The position numbers were made by a program, and so were the translations under genes. Below the pieces are notes generated by a model. The model did not search any database. It had not been told where the DNA came from and saw only the letters and a list, made by a program, of their open reading frames with translations. 7,827 bases of DNA from an uncultured Erysipelotrichaceae bacterium (lineage in GTDB: Bacteria > Bacillota_I > Bacilli_A > Erysipelotrichales > Coprobacillaceae), in assembly GCA_947573745.1 (NCBI GenBank), contig CANPGX010000043.1, forward strand, positions 1 through 7,827, given 5' to 3'. This document shows, in pieces, positions 1 through 7,216 of the stretch; the stretch's first letter is position 1; each line of letters opens with the position of its first letter.

Positions 1-521
1 GCTGTTCTTAAATACATATATCCTTTTATATGTGCAGGAATACCGACTTCATGAAGTATTTCTGTAATTTCATTTTCAATTTTAACACGATGATATTTTT
101 CTGATTCATCATTTTCCATCGTTGAATTATGATTAAAAATATTTGTGGTACTACTTAAGTTAATTAAAACAGATGTAAAATACTCCATATTTAAAGGGGC
201 TTTAAAATAATAACTAGTGCCTAATTTTTCTAATGTCTGACTTTGAATAAGATTAATAAAATTTGATACACATACAACATGTTTAAAATGACATTTTTGA
301 TTTTCTTTTAATCGACTAAGAACACCTAATCCGTCAATTTCAGATAAAGTTAAATTTAAGATAAGAATATCTCCTGTGACTTTTGGAAGAATAGCTAAAG
401 CCTCATTGCCTGAAGTAGCATGCCCAATGATCTGAAAACACCCATTTTTATCTAAAGCACTTTTCATCTTATCATAAATTTCCTCATTCTCTTCTACAAT
501 AAATAACTTAAGTTTTTCCAT
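1..521 (-). CDS. spo0A: Spo0A sporulation response regulator, 5' part (174 codons in window), atypical receiver
   Basis: Spo0A is the DNA-binding master regulator of entry into sporulation. The frame opens with ATG at 521 (MEKLKLFIVEEN) and runs off the window edge, so only the receiver domain (about residues 3-122), a linker (about 123-146) and the start of the DNA-binding domain are present. The identifying stretch is residues 152-172, including HEVGIPAHIKGYMYLR, which closely matches the Spo0A C-terminal domain. Aligned with B. subtilis Spo0A, the acidic pair is Glu10-Glu11 instead of Asp-Asp, the phosphorylated Asp is Asn56 (LILNLTLSEIDG), and the Lys before the conserved Pro is Ala108, with Lys107 one residue earlier. 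Ser86 occupies the conserved Thr/Ser position. The ribosome binding site is weak (GAAAAAAGAAA). It lies downstream of spoIVB, as in Bacillus, but behind a terminator and its own promoter. Identity is firm; loss of phosphorylation is inferred. Confidence 0.93.
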   Translation of the reverse strand, partial: MEKLKLFIVEENEEIYDKMKSALDKNGCFQIIGHATSGNEALAILPKVTGDILILNLTLSEIDGLGVLSRLKENQKCHFKHVVCVSNFINLIQSQTLEKLGTSYYFKAPLNMEYFTSVLINLSSTTNIFNHNSTMENDESEKYHRVKIENEITEILHEVGIPAHIKGYMYLRT

Positions 522-562
522 AATATTTCTTTTTTCAATATTTTAATCTTTCTAGCAAGTCT

Positions 563-590
563 ATTATAATATAAGTTTGAAAATTTTAAA
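563..590 (-). promoter_or_regulatory. Candidate vegetative-type promoter of spo0A
   Basis: On the minus strand a perfect TATAAT (568 to 563) is preceded by TTTAAA (590 to 585; 4 of 6 match to TTGACA) with a 16-nt spacer. Transcription would start near 556, giving a leader of about 35 nt before the spo0A ATG at 521. The surroundings are very AT-rich, so the -35 assignment is weak. No sigma-H-like GAAT -10 element was seen on this strand, unlike the second spo0A promoter of B. subtilis. Confidence 0.55.
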
Positions 591-630
591 TACATTTCAT
601 CGAAATTAAATAAAATATATCTAAAATTTA

Positions 631-637
631 TGGCGAA
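631..637 (+). promoter_or_regulatory. Spo0A box (TGGCGAA)
   Basis: TGGCGAA matches the Spo0A-box consensus TGNCGAA exactly. It lies about 40 bp upstream of the candidate spo0A -35 element and faces a second, inverted box at 658-664. The match is read directly from the sequence; binding is inferred from the consensus known in Bacillus. Confidence 0.55.
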
Positions 638-657
638 TAAAGTAGAATGTTACTTGC

Positions 658-664
658 TTCGACA
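658..664 (-). promoter_or_regulatory. Spo0A box (TGTCGAA)
   Basis: On the minus strand this reads TGTCGAA, the canonical 0A box. Its centre is 27 bp from the centre of the opposed TGGCGAA box at 631-637, and about 105 bp upstream of the inferred spo0A start site. A pair of exact matches in this short, AT-rich spacer next to spo0A argues for autoregulation. Confidence 0.6.
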
Positions 665-715
665 AAAATATCTTCCAAGATGTCATATTTTGTTTATTTT
701 TATCTGTATATTAAA

Positions 716-740
716 AGGGTAAAATAAATTATTTTACCCT
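716..740 (-). terminator. Hairpin terminator after spoIVB
   Basis: An 11-bp perfect inverted repeat (AGGGTAAAATA at 716-726 and its complement at 730-740) with a 3-nt loop starts 4 nt beyond the spoIVB stop codon. On the minus strand the stem ends in CCCT and runs into TTTAATATA, a short U-rich tail. The stem is AT-rich apart from three G-C pairs, so termination may be partial. On the plus strand the same stem is followed by AATTTT. It separates the spoIVB transcript from the spo0A regulatory region. Confidence 0.7.
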
Positions 741-744
741 AATT

Positions 745-1755
745 TTACTCACCTTGTTGATAACTGTTTTCAATCATCCATTCAATATATAACCCATAAC
801 CTGTCATAACATCCTGAGTACTTACATGTGTAATACATCCAATAAGTTTACCATTTTGAAAGATAGGACTACCACTCATTCCTTGGACAATACCATTTGT
901 TTTTTCCAATAAACGTTGATCTGTTACTGTAAAAGTAATCCCTTTAATATCACTTTTATCTTGCTTTTTTAAATCTGTAATCATGATATCAAATTTTTCA
1001 ACTTTTTGATTTTCTATTACAGTATAAATATAAGCAGGACCTAGTTCTATTTCTTCCATAGAAGCAGTTTCGACAAGAGTTTGTTCAGATTTCGTTAATG
1101 AATCATAAGTTCCAAAAACACCATATTCATTATTTTCTTTAATCGTCCCAATGTGATGTTCTTTGTCTAGCTTTGCAATTTTTTCACCGGGTTGACCATT
1201 TTCACTCTGAACAATATTCAAAACATAAGATTGAAATAAATCCCCATCTACTGTTCTAAAATAAGGCATACTTTGATCATTCATAGAATGACCTAAACAC
1301 CCGAAAGTATGATTTTCAGGGTTGTAGTAAGTAATTGTACCTATGCCTGTCAAACTATCTCGAATAAATAATCCAGTACTATAAGTTTGTTTGACATCAT
1401 CATAGTAAACTTTTAATGGCTGTTTAAGGATATCTCCTTGACGATGAAGTGTTAAAATAATTGAAGTGTCTGCATGTATGGCACTTTCAATTTTTTCAAC
1501 TAACTCTGACATATTTGTTATGCTCACACCGTTAACCTCAGTAATGATATCTCCACTTTTAAATCCATGCTGGCTAGGATCATAATGATCCATTTCCTCA
1601 ATAATATACGTATCTGTAATGACAACCCCTTGGTAATTTAAGACAATACCAATAGATTCTCCTCCAGGTATAAGTTGATAGGCTTGAAGAGATAATGTAT
1701 TCAGCAGCATCCCCAATATGAGCATTGAGGAAAGGACTAGTTTTTTAAAAAACAT
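745..1755 (-). CDS. spoIVB: SpoIVB sporulation signalling serine peptidase (S55 family)
   Basis: SpoIVB is secreted by the forespore into the space between the two spore membranes, where in Bacillus it cleaves SpoIVFA and so triggers pro-sigma-K processing in the mother cell. The 336-residue product has a hydrophobic N-terminal signal or anchor (about 6-25), a PDZ domain (about 33-118, with GFKSGDIITEVNG) and a C-terminal S55 peptidase domain. The catalytic triad is visible: His156 in CLGHSMND, Asp279 in VTDQRL and Ser294 in QGMSGSPIFQNG. The Asp-to-Ser distance of 15 equals that reported for B. subtilis (363 and 378). The protein is shorter than the roughly 425 residues of B. subtilis, mostly before the PDZ domain. 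ATG at 1755 is set by a strong AAAGGAGG five bases upstream. It lies 59 nt after recN. The gene looks intact and functional. Confidence 0.95.
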   Translation of the reverse strand: MFFKKLVLSSMLILGMLLNTLSLQAYQLIPGGESIGIVLNYQGVVITDTYIIEEMDHYDPSQHGFKSGDIITEVNGVSITNMSELVEKIESAIHADTSIILTLHRQGDILKQPLKVYYDDVKQTYSTGLFIRDSLTGIGTITYYNPENHTFGCLGHSMNDQSMPYFRTVDGDLFQSYVLNIVQSENGQPGEKIAKLDKEHHIGTIKENNEYGVFGTYDSLTKSEQTLVETASMEEIELGPAYIYTVIENQKVEKFDIMITDLKKQDKSDIKGITFTVTDQRLLEKTNGIVQGMSGSPIFQNGKLIGCITHVSTQDVMTGYGLYIEWMIENSYQQGE

Positions 1756-1804
1756 AGCTGCCTCCTTTAAAGTAACTAGCTAATTACAGTATAGTTTGGC
1801 AGCT
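1756..1804 (-). promoter_or_regulatory. Inverted repeat that could mask the spoIVB ribosome binding site
   Basis: In the recN-spoIVB gap the minus-strand transcript carries AGCUGCC (1804 to 1798) and its perfect complement GGCAGCU (1762 to 1756), 35 nt apart. The 3' arm includes the last two G of the spoIVB AAAGGAGG and abuts the start codon. Five of the seven pairs are G-C. The first codons after the ATG are a run of six U. Between the arms lies an imperfect palindrome, TAACTAGCTAATTA (1773-1786). The repeat is seen; a role in translation control or attenuation is inference. Confidence 0.35.
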
Positions 1805-1814
1805 TCTATTTTTT

Positions 1815-3467
1815 TTAAACCTTTTTTTGTAATAGTTTTCTTGCGTTATCGATAGCTTCCTGACTCACAGAATCATCTGAAAGCATTTTTGCAATCTCAT
1901 AAACACTCTGTTGCTCATCTAATAATTCAACTTGTGTCAAAGTTTTTTCATGACTAATTTTTTTACTCACATAATAATGATGTGTTGCATAAGCAGCTAC
2001 TTGTGGTAAATGCGTTACACAAATCACTTGAAGATGATTGGAAAGTAAATTCATTTTTGCACCAATAGCACTAGCTACTTTTCCACTTACCCCAGTATCA
2101 ACTTCATCAAAAATGATTGTATCTAAAGATGAAGAAGATACCGTTGTACATTTAATGGCTAACATGATACGAGACATCTCTCCACCTGAAGCGATTTTTG
2201 ATAAAGGTAATAGTTTTTGTCCTTTGTTTGTAGAAATATTAAAAGTAATCTTATCTATACCATGAACATTTAAATCTACATTTTCTATAATCACTTTGAA
2301 GACACATTGTGGCATATATAAATCATGAAAATGATGCATGAGCTCTTTTTCTAACTTTAATGCTGCTTTTTGACGAACAAGATGCATTTTTTTGGCTTGA
2401 TCCAATGCTTTCTTTTCTAATTCACTTACTTCCAGCTTAGCTTGGGATAAATATTCATCTCGATGTTCGATCAATGCTATTTTTTCAAGCATTTTATTTC
2501 TTGCTTCTTCAACTCTTTCTATAGAAAAACCATATTTACGATAAAGTTTATTGATTAAAAACAAACGTTATTGTATTTCATCTAAACGCTTTTCATCATA
2601 ATTCAAATGACGATAAACATTTAAAAGACTTTCATAATTATCAACCAGCTGATAATACAAATCCATATATTGATCATAAATTTCTTGAAAATCTTGATCA
2701 TCAGAAAGTTGCTCTAAAGCTTTTGAAACAGACTGTAAGGCACTTAAAGTACCTTCATCATCCATAAGATGTGTAATTAACTGAACTTTATCATTGATTT
2801 TTTCAAAATTTTGCATTTTCTTTTTTTCTGCTTCCAGCTCTTCTTCCTCACCTTCGATTAAATGAGCATCTTCTATCTCTTGAACACACGCTTGATAATA
2901 TTCAATTTGTTCAACATCTAATTCTTCATTTAGCATATGTAAATATTCTTTCTTCTTAGAAATATAGTTTTGATAAAGCACAGTATATTCCTCTTTTAAT
3001 GGTTCTAGCTCTGTTTGACAGTACTGATCAATAAAATGGATATGCTTTTTTTCATCTAATAAATCTTGATTATCAAATTGAGAATGAATATCTACTAAAA
3101 AAGGAACGATACGCTTTAAAAGAGCATTAGAAACAACACGGTAGTTCAAACGGCAAACAGCTTTACCATCCCGATGAATTTCTTTAGATACTATGAGTTC
3201 TTCATCATCTTCAATACCTGCTTCATTTAAAAGATCTTTTATAGCATGATCATCGTGAAGATAAAAATGACCTTCAATAAAGGCTTTATCCTCATGATTT
3301 TGAATCATATTGACATTTGCACGTTGACCTAAAAGTTGACCAATAGCATCTATGATAATAGATTTTCCAGCACCAGTTTCACCTAATAAAACACTCATGC
3401 CATGATTAAATTCAATTTCAACATGATCTATGATAGCAAAATGATCAATGATTATTCTTTCTAACAT
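1815..3467 (-). pseudogene. recN: RecN DNA-repair ATPase, interrupted by one in-frame TAA
   Basis: RecN is an SMC-like ABC ATPase recruited to DNA double-strand breaks. The reading frame would give 550 residues, the normal family length. The N-terminal half has the Walker A motif GETGAGKS (29-36) and the start of the coiled coil. The C-terminal half has the signature KIASGGEMSR (424-433), Walker B TIIFDEVDTG (450-459) and the H-loop VTHLPQ (from about 484). At 2568-2570 a TAA replaces the codon between LDEIQ and RLFLINKLYRKYG, where relatives usually have Glu; the frame is unchanged on both sides. GAA or CAA to TAA would be a single-base change. The next possible start (TTG at 2564) has no ribosome binding site. 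I chose ATG at 3467, not GTG at 3476, because AAGGGGTGA lies five bases before it and the product then begins MLERIIIDHFAIID, as in other RecN. A sequencing error cannot be excluded. Confidence 0.9.
2568..2570 (-). other. Premature ochre stop in recN (codon 300)
   Basis: The minus strand reads ATA CAA TAA CGT TTG across this point. Removing the stop restores an uninterrupted RecN alignment with no frame shift. Nearby genes (spoIVB, tlyA, dxs, xseB) use TAA as their true stop, so reassignment of TAA is ruled out. Confidence 0.9.
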
Positions 3468-3472
3468 CTCTA

Positions 3473-3481
3473 TCACCCCTT
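3473..3481 (-). promoter_or_regulatory. Ribosome binding site that fixes the recN start
   Basis: AAGGGGTGA on the minus strand overlaps the tlyA stop codon and sits five bases before ATG 3467. The upstream GTG at 3476 falls inside this element and would have no binding site of its own, so the ATG is preferred. Confidence 0.7.
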
Positions 3482-4280
3482 ATTCATGAAAAACTTGATG
3501 TGCTTGTAATACAACTTGATGGATATCTTTGTCAATAGATACTCCATTCTTTTTAAAATGTGCTAAAAATTCGATATTTCCTTCACCACCAGTAATAGGA
3601 GAATAAGATAAATTTAATAAATTCAACTGACAAGAAGCAGCATATTCAATCACTTGTGTAATCACTTTTTCATGAATAAGCTTATCTTTTACAATTCCTT
3701 TTTTTCCCACTTCTTCACGTCCAGCTTCAAATTGAGGTTTAATTAAAGCCACAACTTCACCTTGATCTAAAAGAATACTAGATAAAGGCGGAAAAATATG
3801 CTTAAGTGAAATGAATGAGACATCTATAGATGCAAATGTAGGTAATCCTGATTGAAACATATCAACCGTAGCATAACGAAAATTTGTTTTTTCCATCACA
3901 ATAACTTGCGGATGATTGCGTAACTTCCATACTAGCTGATTGGTGCCCACATCTAATGCATAAACAAGCTTTGCACCATTTTGTAGTGCACAATCAGTGA
4001 AACCACCTGTAGAAGAGCCAATATCCAGCATAATTTGATTTTTTAATGAAATAGAAAATTCATCTAAAGCTTTTTCTAGTTTAAGTCCTCCACGAGAAAC
4101 ATATTTTAAGGTTTGTCCTTTAACGATCAATGGAGTATGAATATCTATTTTAGTTCCTGGTTTGTCAATACGATCATATTGATCATAGACAATTCCTTCC
4201 ATAATGGCGCGTTTTGCTCTTTCCCTAGAATCAAAAAATCCTTGTTGCACTAATAAGACATCTACTCTTTCTTTACCCAT
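3480..4280 (-). CDS. tlyA: TlyA-type rRNA 2'-O-methyltransferase
   Basis: TlyA family enzymes methylate ribose 2'-OH groups of rRNA using S-adenosylmethionine (in mycobacteria 16S C1409 and 23S C1920); the family was once annotated as hemolysin. The 266-residue product has an N-terminal S4 RNA-binding domain (about 4-62, RVDVLLVQQGFFDSRERAKR) and an FtsJ/RrmJ-like methyltransferase domain. The SAM loop is LDIGSSTGGFTD (85-96). The catalytic K-D-K-E tetrad fits Lys67, Asp153 (SIDVSF), Lys181 (IKPQFEAG) and Glu237 (GGEGNIEF), nearly the same numbering as the mycobacterial protein. ATG at 4280 is preceded by AAAGGAG at good spacing, and the first 8 nt overlap the end of dxs, implying translational coupling. 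Length and residues suggest a working enzyme. Whether this organism's enzyme acts on 16S, 23S or both cannot be told. Confidence 0.95.
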   Translation of the reverse strand: MGKERVDVLLVQQGFFDSRERAKRAIMEGIVYDQYDRIDKPGTKIDIHTPLIVKGQTLKYVSRGGLKLEKALDEFSISLKNQIMLDIGSSTGGFTDCALQNGAKLVYALDVGTNQLVWKLRNHPQVIVMEKTNFRYATVDMFQSGLPTFASIDVSFISLKHIFPPLSSILLDQGEVVALIKPQFEAGREEVGKKGIVKDKLIHEKVITQVIEYAASCQLNLLNLSYSPITGGEGNIEFLAHFKKNGVSIDKDIHQVVLQAHQVFHE

Positions 4281-6135
4281 TGATAAGCTCCTTTACTTTA
4301 TTATCTAAAGCTTTTAAATCTATTTTCTCAAATTGTTCTAATTCTGCGATTTTTCCTTGTGGACTAAAATGATCTTGAATTCCTAAAACATGGATAGCTA
4401 CATCTATTCCTTGACTTTGATAATATAATAAAATTAAACTATTCAATCCACCATATATCAAATTCGTTTCATAAACTAAAATCGGGCAATGATAAGTAGC
4501 TAACATATTCAACATAGCTTCATCTAAGGGTTTGATAAATCGTGCATTAACAATGATAATATCCTGTTGATCATACATCTTTTTAATCTGTGAAAGTTTT
4601 TCACCATAACTGATAATAATTAATTGTGGTTTATTACATGTTTGAAGTATTGTCCATGAACCAATTTCAATATATTCATGTACAGAAGTTTCATCATCAA
4701 AAATACTTGACCTACTAATACGCATAAAATAAGGACGATCCGCTTTTTTAAAAGCTGTATTCATATACATTTTTGCTTCTTTGGCACAACTAGGGCACCC
4801 AATGACGATATTAGGGATAGCTGATAAAAAACTGATATCAAAAACACCATGATGTGTTTCACCATCTTCACCTACAAGTCCACAACGGTCTATACTGACA
4901 AAAGCAAAAGTATTGATACGTGCTAAATCGTGATTAATTTGATCATATGCACGTTGTAAAAAAGAAGAATAAATAGACACAAAAGGTTTTTTCTTTGAAA
5001 CGGATAATCCAGTCACAAAAGTCATCGCATGTTCTTCAGCAATCCCCACATCAAAGCATCGTTCAGGATACACATTAAATAACTCACGCATTTTAGAGCC
5101 TTCGATCATAGCTGGCGTAATTGCAACAATATCTTGATCTTGTTTCATAAGTTGCAATAAATGATGAGAAATACATTCACTCCAGCTGATCTCACCTTCC
5201 TGATAAGAGGTTAACATCTTCCCTGTGACAATATCAAAAGGAGCTACCCCATGCCATTTTCCTGTTTGGTCATGTTCAGCATATGGATAGCCTTTCCCTT
5301 TTTTGGTGAGCACATGAACAACAACACTTCCAGGAATATCTTTCGCTTTTTCAAAAGCTCTAAAAAGATCTCTAAAATCATGGCCATCTATAGGCCCTAA
5401 ATAATCTACACCAAATTCAGTAAAAATAGTATCTTGAACAACTTGATTTTTAATATAATTTTTCACATTTCTTGAAAAATCATAGAGCCATTTTCCATAT
5501 TTAGACTGATTTAAAAAAGCCTTGTATTCATGTTTGGCTTTATTGTAGTTGACATTGATTCTTAAATGAGCCAAAAATTGATCAATAGCACCTACATTCT
5601 TTGATATTGACATTTGATTATCATTAAGAACAATAATCACTTTAGAAGATGTAGAACCAAGATGATTTAATGCCTCTAAAGACTCACCACCCACCATAGC
5701 GGCATCCCCAATAACGGGAATAATCGCATAGTCCTCATGATTAAGATCTCGTGCAAATGCCATCCCCACCGCAGCTGATAAAGCCGTTGAAGAATGTCCA
5801 GCTTCCCAAACGTCATGAATACTTTCTTTTCTTTTTTGAAATCCAGACATACCATTAAATTGCCTTAATGTGTCAAATGAGCGAGCTCTGCCTGTCAAAA
5901 TTTTATGAACATAGGATTGATGACCAACATCAAAAAATATTTTGTCTTTTGGACTATCAAATGAATAATGCAAAGCCATTGTTAATTCAACAATACCTAG
6001 ATTACTCGATAAATGTCCGCCTGTTTTAGAAACATGATGAATTAAAAAATCTCGAATATCCTGAGCTAATAAATTTAATTCATCGATAGATAAATCTTTT
6101 AAAAATGAAGGATCTTGAATGTCATATAAATTCAT
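4273..6135 (-). CDS. dxs: 1-deoxy-D-xylulose-5-phosphate synthase
   Basis: Dxs condenses pyruvate and glyceraldehyde 3-phosphate to DXP, using thiamine diphosphate, at the head of the MEP isoprenoid pathway; DXP also feeds thiamine and pyridoxal synthesis. The 620-residue length is normal. Visible landmarks are His41 in GGHLSSNLG, the thiamine diphosphate/metal motif GDAAMVGG (143-150) with NDNQMSIS (171-178), catalytic Glu367 in GIAEEHAMTF, YSSFLQRAYDQ (389-399) in the pyrimidine-binding domain, DRCGLVGEDGETHHG (416-430) and a C-terminal transketolase domain from about 490. The third residue of the usual GDG motif is Ala145, a substitution the thiamine diphosphate motif tolerates. The start lies 1 nt after the ispA stop (TAGTATG) with only a weak AAAGAGAAAA upstream, so it probably depends on translational coupling to ispA. 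Confidence 0.97.
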   Translation of the reverse strand: MNLYDIQDPSFLKDLSIDELNLLAQDIRDFLIHHVSKTGGHLSSNLGIVELTMALHYSFDSPKDKIFFDVGHQSYVHKILTGRARSFDTLRQFNGMSGFQKRKESIHDVWEAGHSSTALSAAVGMAFARDLNHEDYAIIPVIGDAAMVGGESLEALNHLGSTSSKVIIVLNDNQMSISKNVGAIDQFLAHLRINVNYNKAKHEYKAFLNQSKYGKWLYDFSRNVKNYIKNQVVQDTIFTEFGVDYLGPIDGHDFRDLFRAFEKAKDIPGSVVVHVLTKKGKGYPYAEHDQTGKWHGVAPFDIVTGKMLTSYQEGEISWSECISHHLLQLMKQDQDIVAITPAMIEGSKMRELFNVYPERCFDVGIAEEHAMTFVTGLSVSKKKPFVSIYSSFLQRAYDQINHDLARINTFAFVSIDRCGLVGEDGETHHGVFDISFLSAIPNIVIGCPSCAKEAKMYMNTAFKKADRPYFMRISRSSIFDDETSVHEYIEIGSWTILQTCNKPQLIIISYGEKLSQIKKMYDQQDIIIVNARFIKPLDEAMLNMLATYHCPILVYETNLIYGGLNSLILLYYQSQGIDVAIHVLGIQDHFSPQGKIAELEQFEKIDLKALDNKVKELING

Positions 6136-6136
6136 A

Positions 6137-6988
6137 CTATTTTTCTCTTTTGATTAATAAATTTAAATATTGTTCTATTTTAGAACTATCTATAGTTAAT
6201 TGATTTAATAAATCCTTGATTTCTGCAAAATAAGTATTCACATGATCCCTCGCTAAGTCTAATCCCATTAAAGATACATATGTCGCTTTATGATGGTTTT
6301 CATCACTACCTATTGTTTTTCCTAAAACATCTTGTTGACCAATAACATCTAAAATATCATCTTGAATTTGAAAAGCTAATCCTAACTTATATCCAATTTG
6401 CTCCCATATAGAAAGTTGTGATTCTCCTACAATTTCCCCAGCCATCACAAAAGGTGCTTTGATCAAACAACCTGTTTTGTGTTCATGAAGATCCTGTAAT
6501 TGCTCTAAAGAAGGCCTTTGATTTTCAAAGTAAAGATCTTGTTGTTGTCCATAAATCATCCCTTGAATCCCACTATATGTATAAAGTAATTGACACATTT
6601 TTAATTTTAAATGTTGTGATAATGCACTATTTAAAATGACTAAACAGGCTTCATTCAATAATGTATCTCCAGCTAAAATCGCTGTAGCTTCATTAAACTG
6701 TTTATGACATGTAGGTCTTCCACGTCTTAAATCATCATCATCCATGCCAGGCAAGTCATCATGAATCAATGAATATGTGTGTATCATCTCAATAGCACAG
6801 GCAATATCTACATATTTTTCATAGGGAAAATGATATGCTTCCAACACTAAAAGAAATAAAATGGGTCTCATACGTTTTCCAGGAGCAAGCAAAGAATATC
6901 GCACTGCTTCCTTAACGGGTCCATCCTTAAAAGAGCGTGTAATTGTATCTAAACGCTCATGAATAAGCTGCAAATAGAGTTCCATCAT
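6137..6988 (-). CDS. ispA: Farnesyl diphosphate synthase (short-chain polyprenyl synthase)
   Basis: This trans-prenyltransferase joins isopentenyl diphosphate units to allylic diphosphates, giving farnesyl diphosphate for cell-wall lipid carriers and quinones. The 283-residue, all-alpha protein has GKRMRP (37-42), the first Asp-rich motif DDLPGMDDDDLRRGRP (77-92) with the two-residue insertion typical of bacterial type II FPP synthases, and the second motif FQIQDDILD (206-214). The residues before the first motif (HTYSLIHDD) match E. coli IspA and suggest a C15 product, though geranylgeranyl synthase activity cannot be excluded. Two adjacent ATG codons (6988 and 6985) are both usable. The first overlaps the xseB stop by one base (TAATG) and lies five bases after AAGGAG. 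It is directly followed by dxs, pairing an early and a late step of the same pathway. Confidence 0.95.
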   Translation of the reverse strand: MMELYLQLIHERLDTITRSFKDGPVKEAVRYSLLAPGKRMRPILFLLVLEAYHFPYEKYVDIACAIEMIHTYSLIHDDLPGMDDDDLRRGRPTCHKQFNEATAILAGDTLLNEACLVILNSALSQHLKLKMCQLLYTYSGIQGMIYGQQQDLYFENQRPSLEQLQDLHEHKTGCLIKAPFVMAGEIVGESQLSIWEQIGYKLGLAFQIQDDILDVIGQQDVLGKTIGSDENHHKATYVSLMGLDLARDHVNTYFAEIKDLLNQLTIDSSKIEQYLNLLIKREK

Positions 6989-7206
6989 TAGGACTCCTTC
7001 TCCTCAAAATCTGTAAGTTGTTGATTGACTAAGATCTTGGCTACCTTTTCTTCTAAGGATCCTATCATATGATGGCAAAATTGAGATAATTCAATCCCTT
7101 CTTGAAACAAATCAATACTTTTCTCCAAAGGAATTTGATTATCTTCTAGTTGACTAACAATTTGTTCAAGGCGCTTCATAGCATCTTCAAATGATAAATT
7201 TTCCAT
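6988..7206 (-). CDS. xseB: Exonuclease VII small subunit
   Basis: XseB is the small partner of XseA in exonuclease VII, which degrades single-stranded DNA from both ends into oligonucleotides; several small subunits bind each large one. The 72-residue product has the family size and the typical pattern LSFEDAMKRLEQIVSQLE followed by IPLEKSIDLFQEGIEL, two helices that form a hairpin. The acidic C-terminal tail (DFEEKES) is also usual. ATG at 7206 has a strong AGGAGG six bases upstream. It starts 10 nt after the xseA stop and overlaps the start of ispA by one base, so subunit production is coupled within the operon. Confidence 0.95.
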   Translation of the reverse strand: MENLSFEDAMKRLEQIVSQLEDNQIPLEKSIDLFQEGIELSQFCHHMIGSLEEKVAKILVNQQLTDFEEKES

Positions 7207-7216
7207 ATTCTTCCTC

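Noticed and set aside
1788..1793. TATACT as a sporulation (sigma-F/G) or vegetative -10 for spoIVB
   Set aside because: The core ATACT resembles a sigma-G -10 (CATACTA), but no acceptable -35 lies at the right distance in the A-rich stretch, so I do not list it as a promoter.
2038..2265. 75-codon open frame on the plus strand
   Set aside because: It lies wholly inside the conserved ATPase part of recN on the other strand, has no recognisable domain, and is the complement shadow of a coding region.
1815..2564. A separate 249-residue gene starting at TTG 2564
   Set aside because: It is the in-frame continuation of recN beyond the TAA; there is no ribosome binding site before the TTG and its N-terminus is mid-coiled-coil of RecN.
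3474..3476. GTG start for recN
   Set aside because: It lies within the Shine-Dalgarno of the ATG nine bases downstream, and RecN proteins begin at the residue corresponding to that ATG.
5698..5709. Dxs GDG motif reads GDA (Ala145), possible inactive enzyme
   Set aside because: The thiamine diphosphate motif accepts Gly, Ser or Ala at that position, and all other Dxs landmarks are intact.
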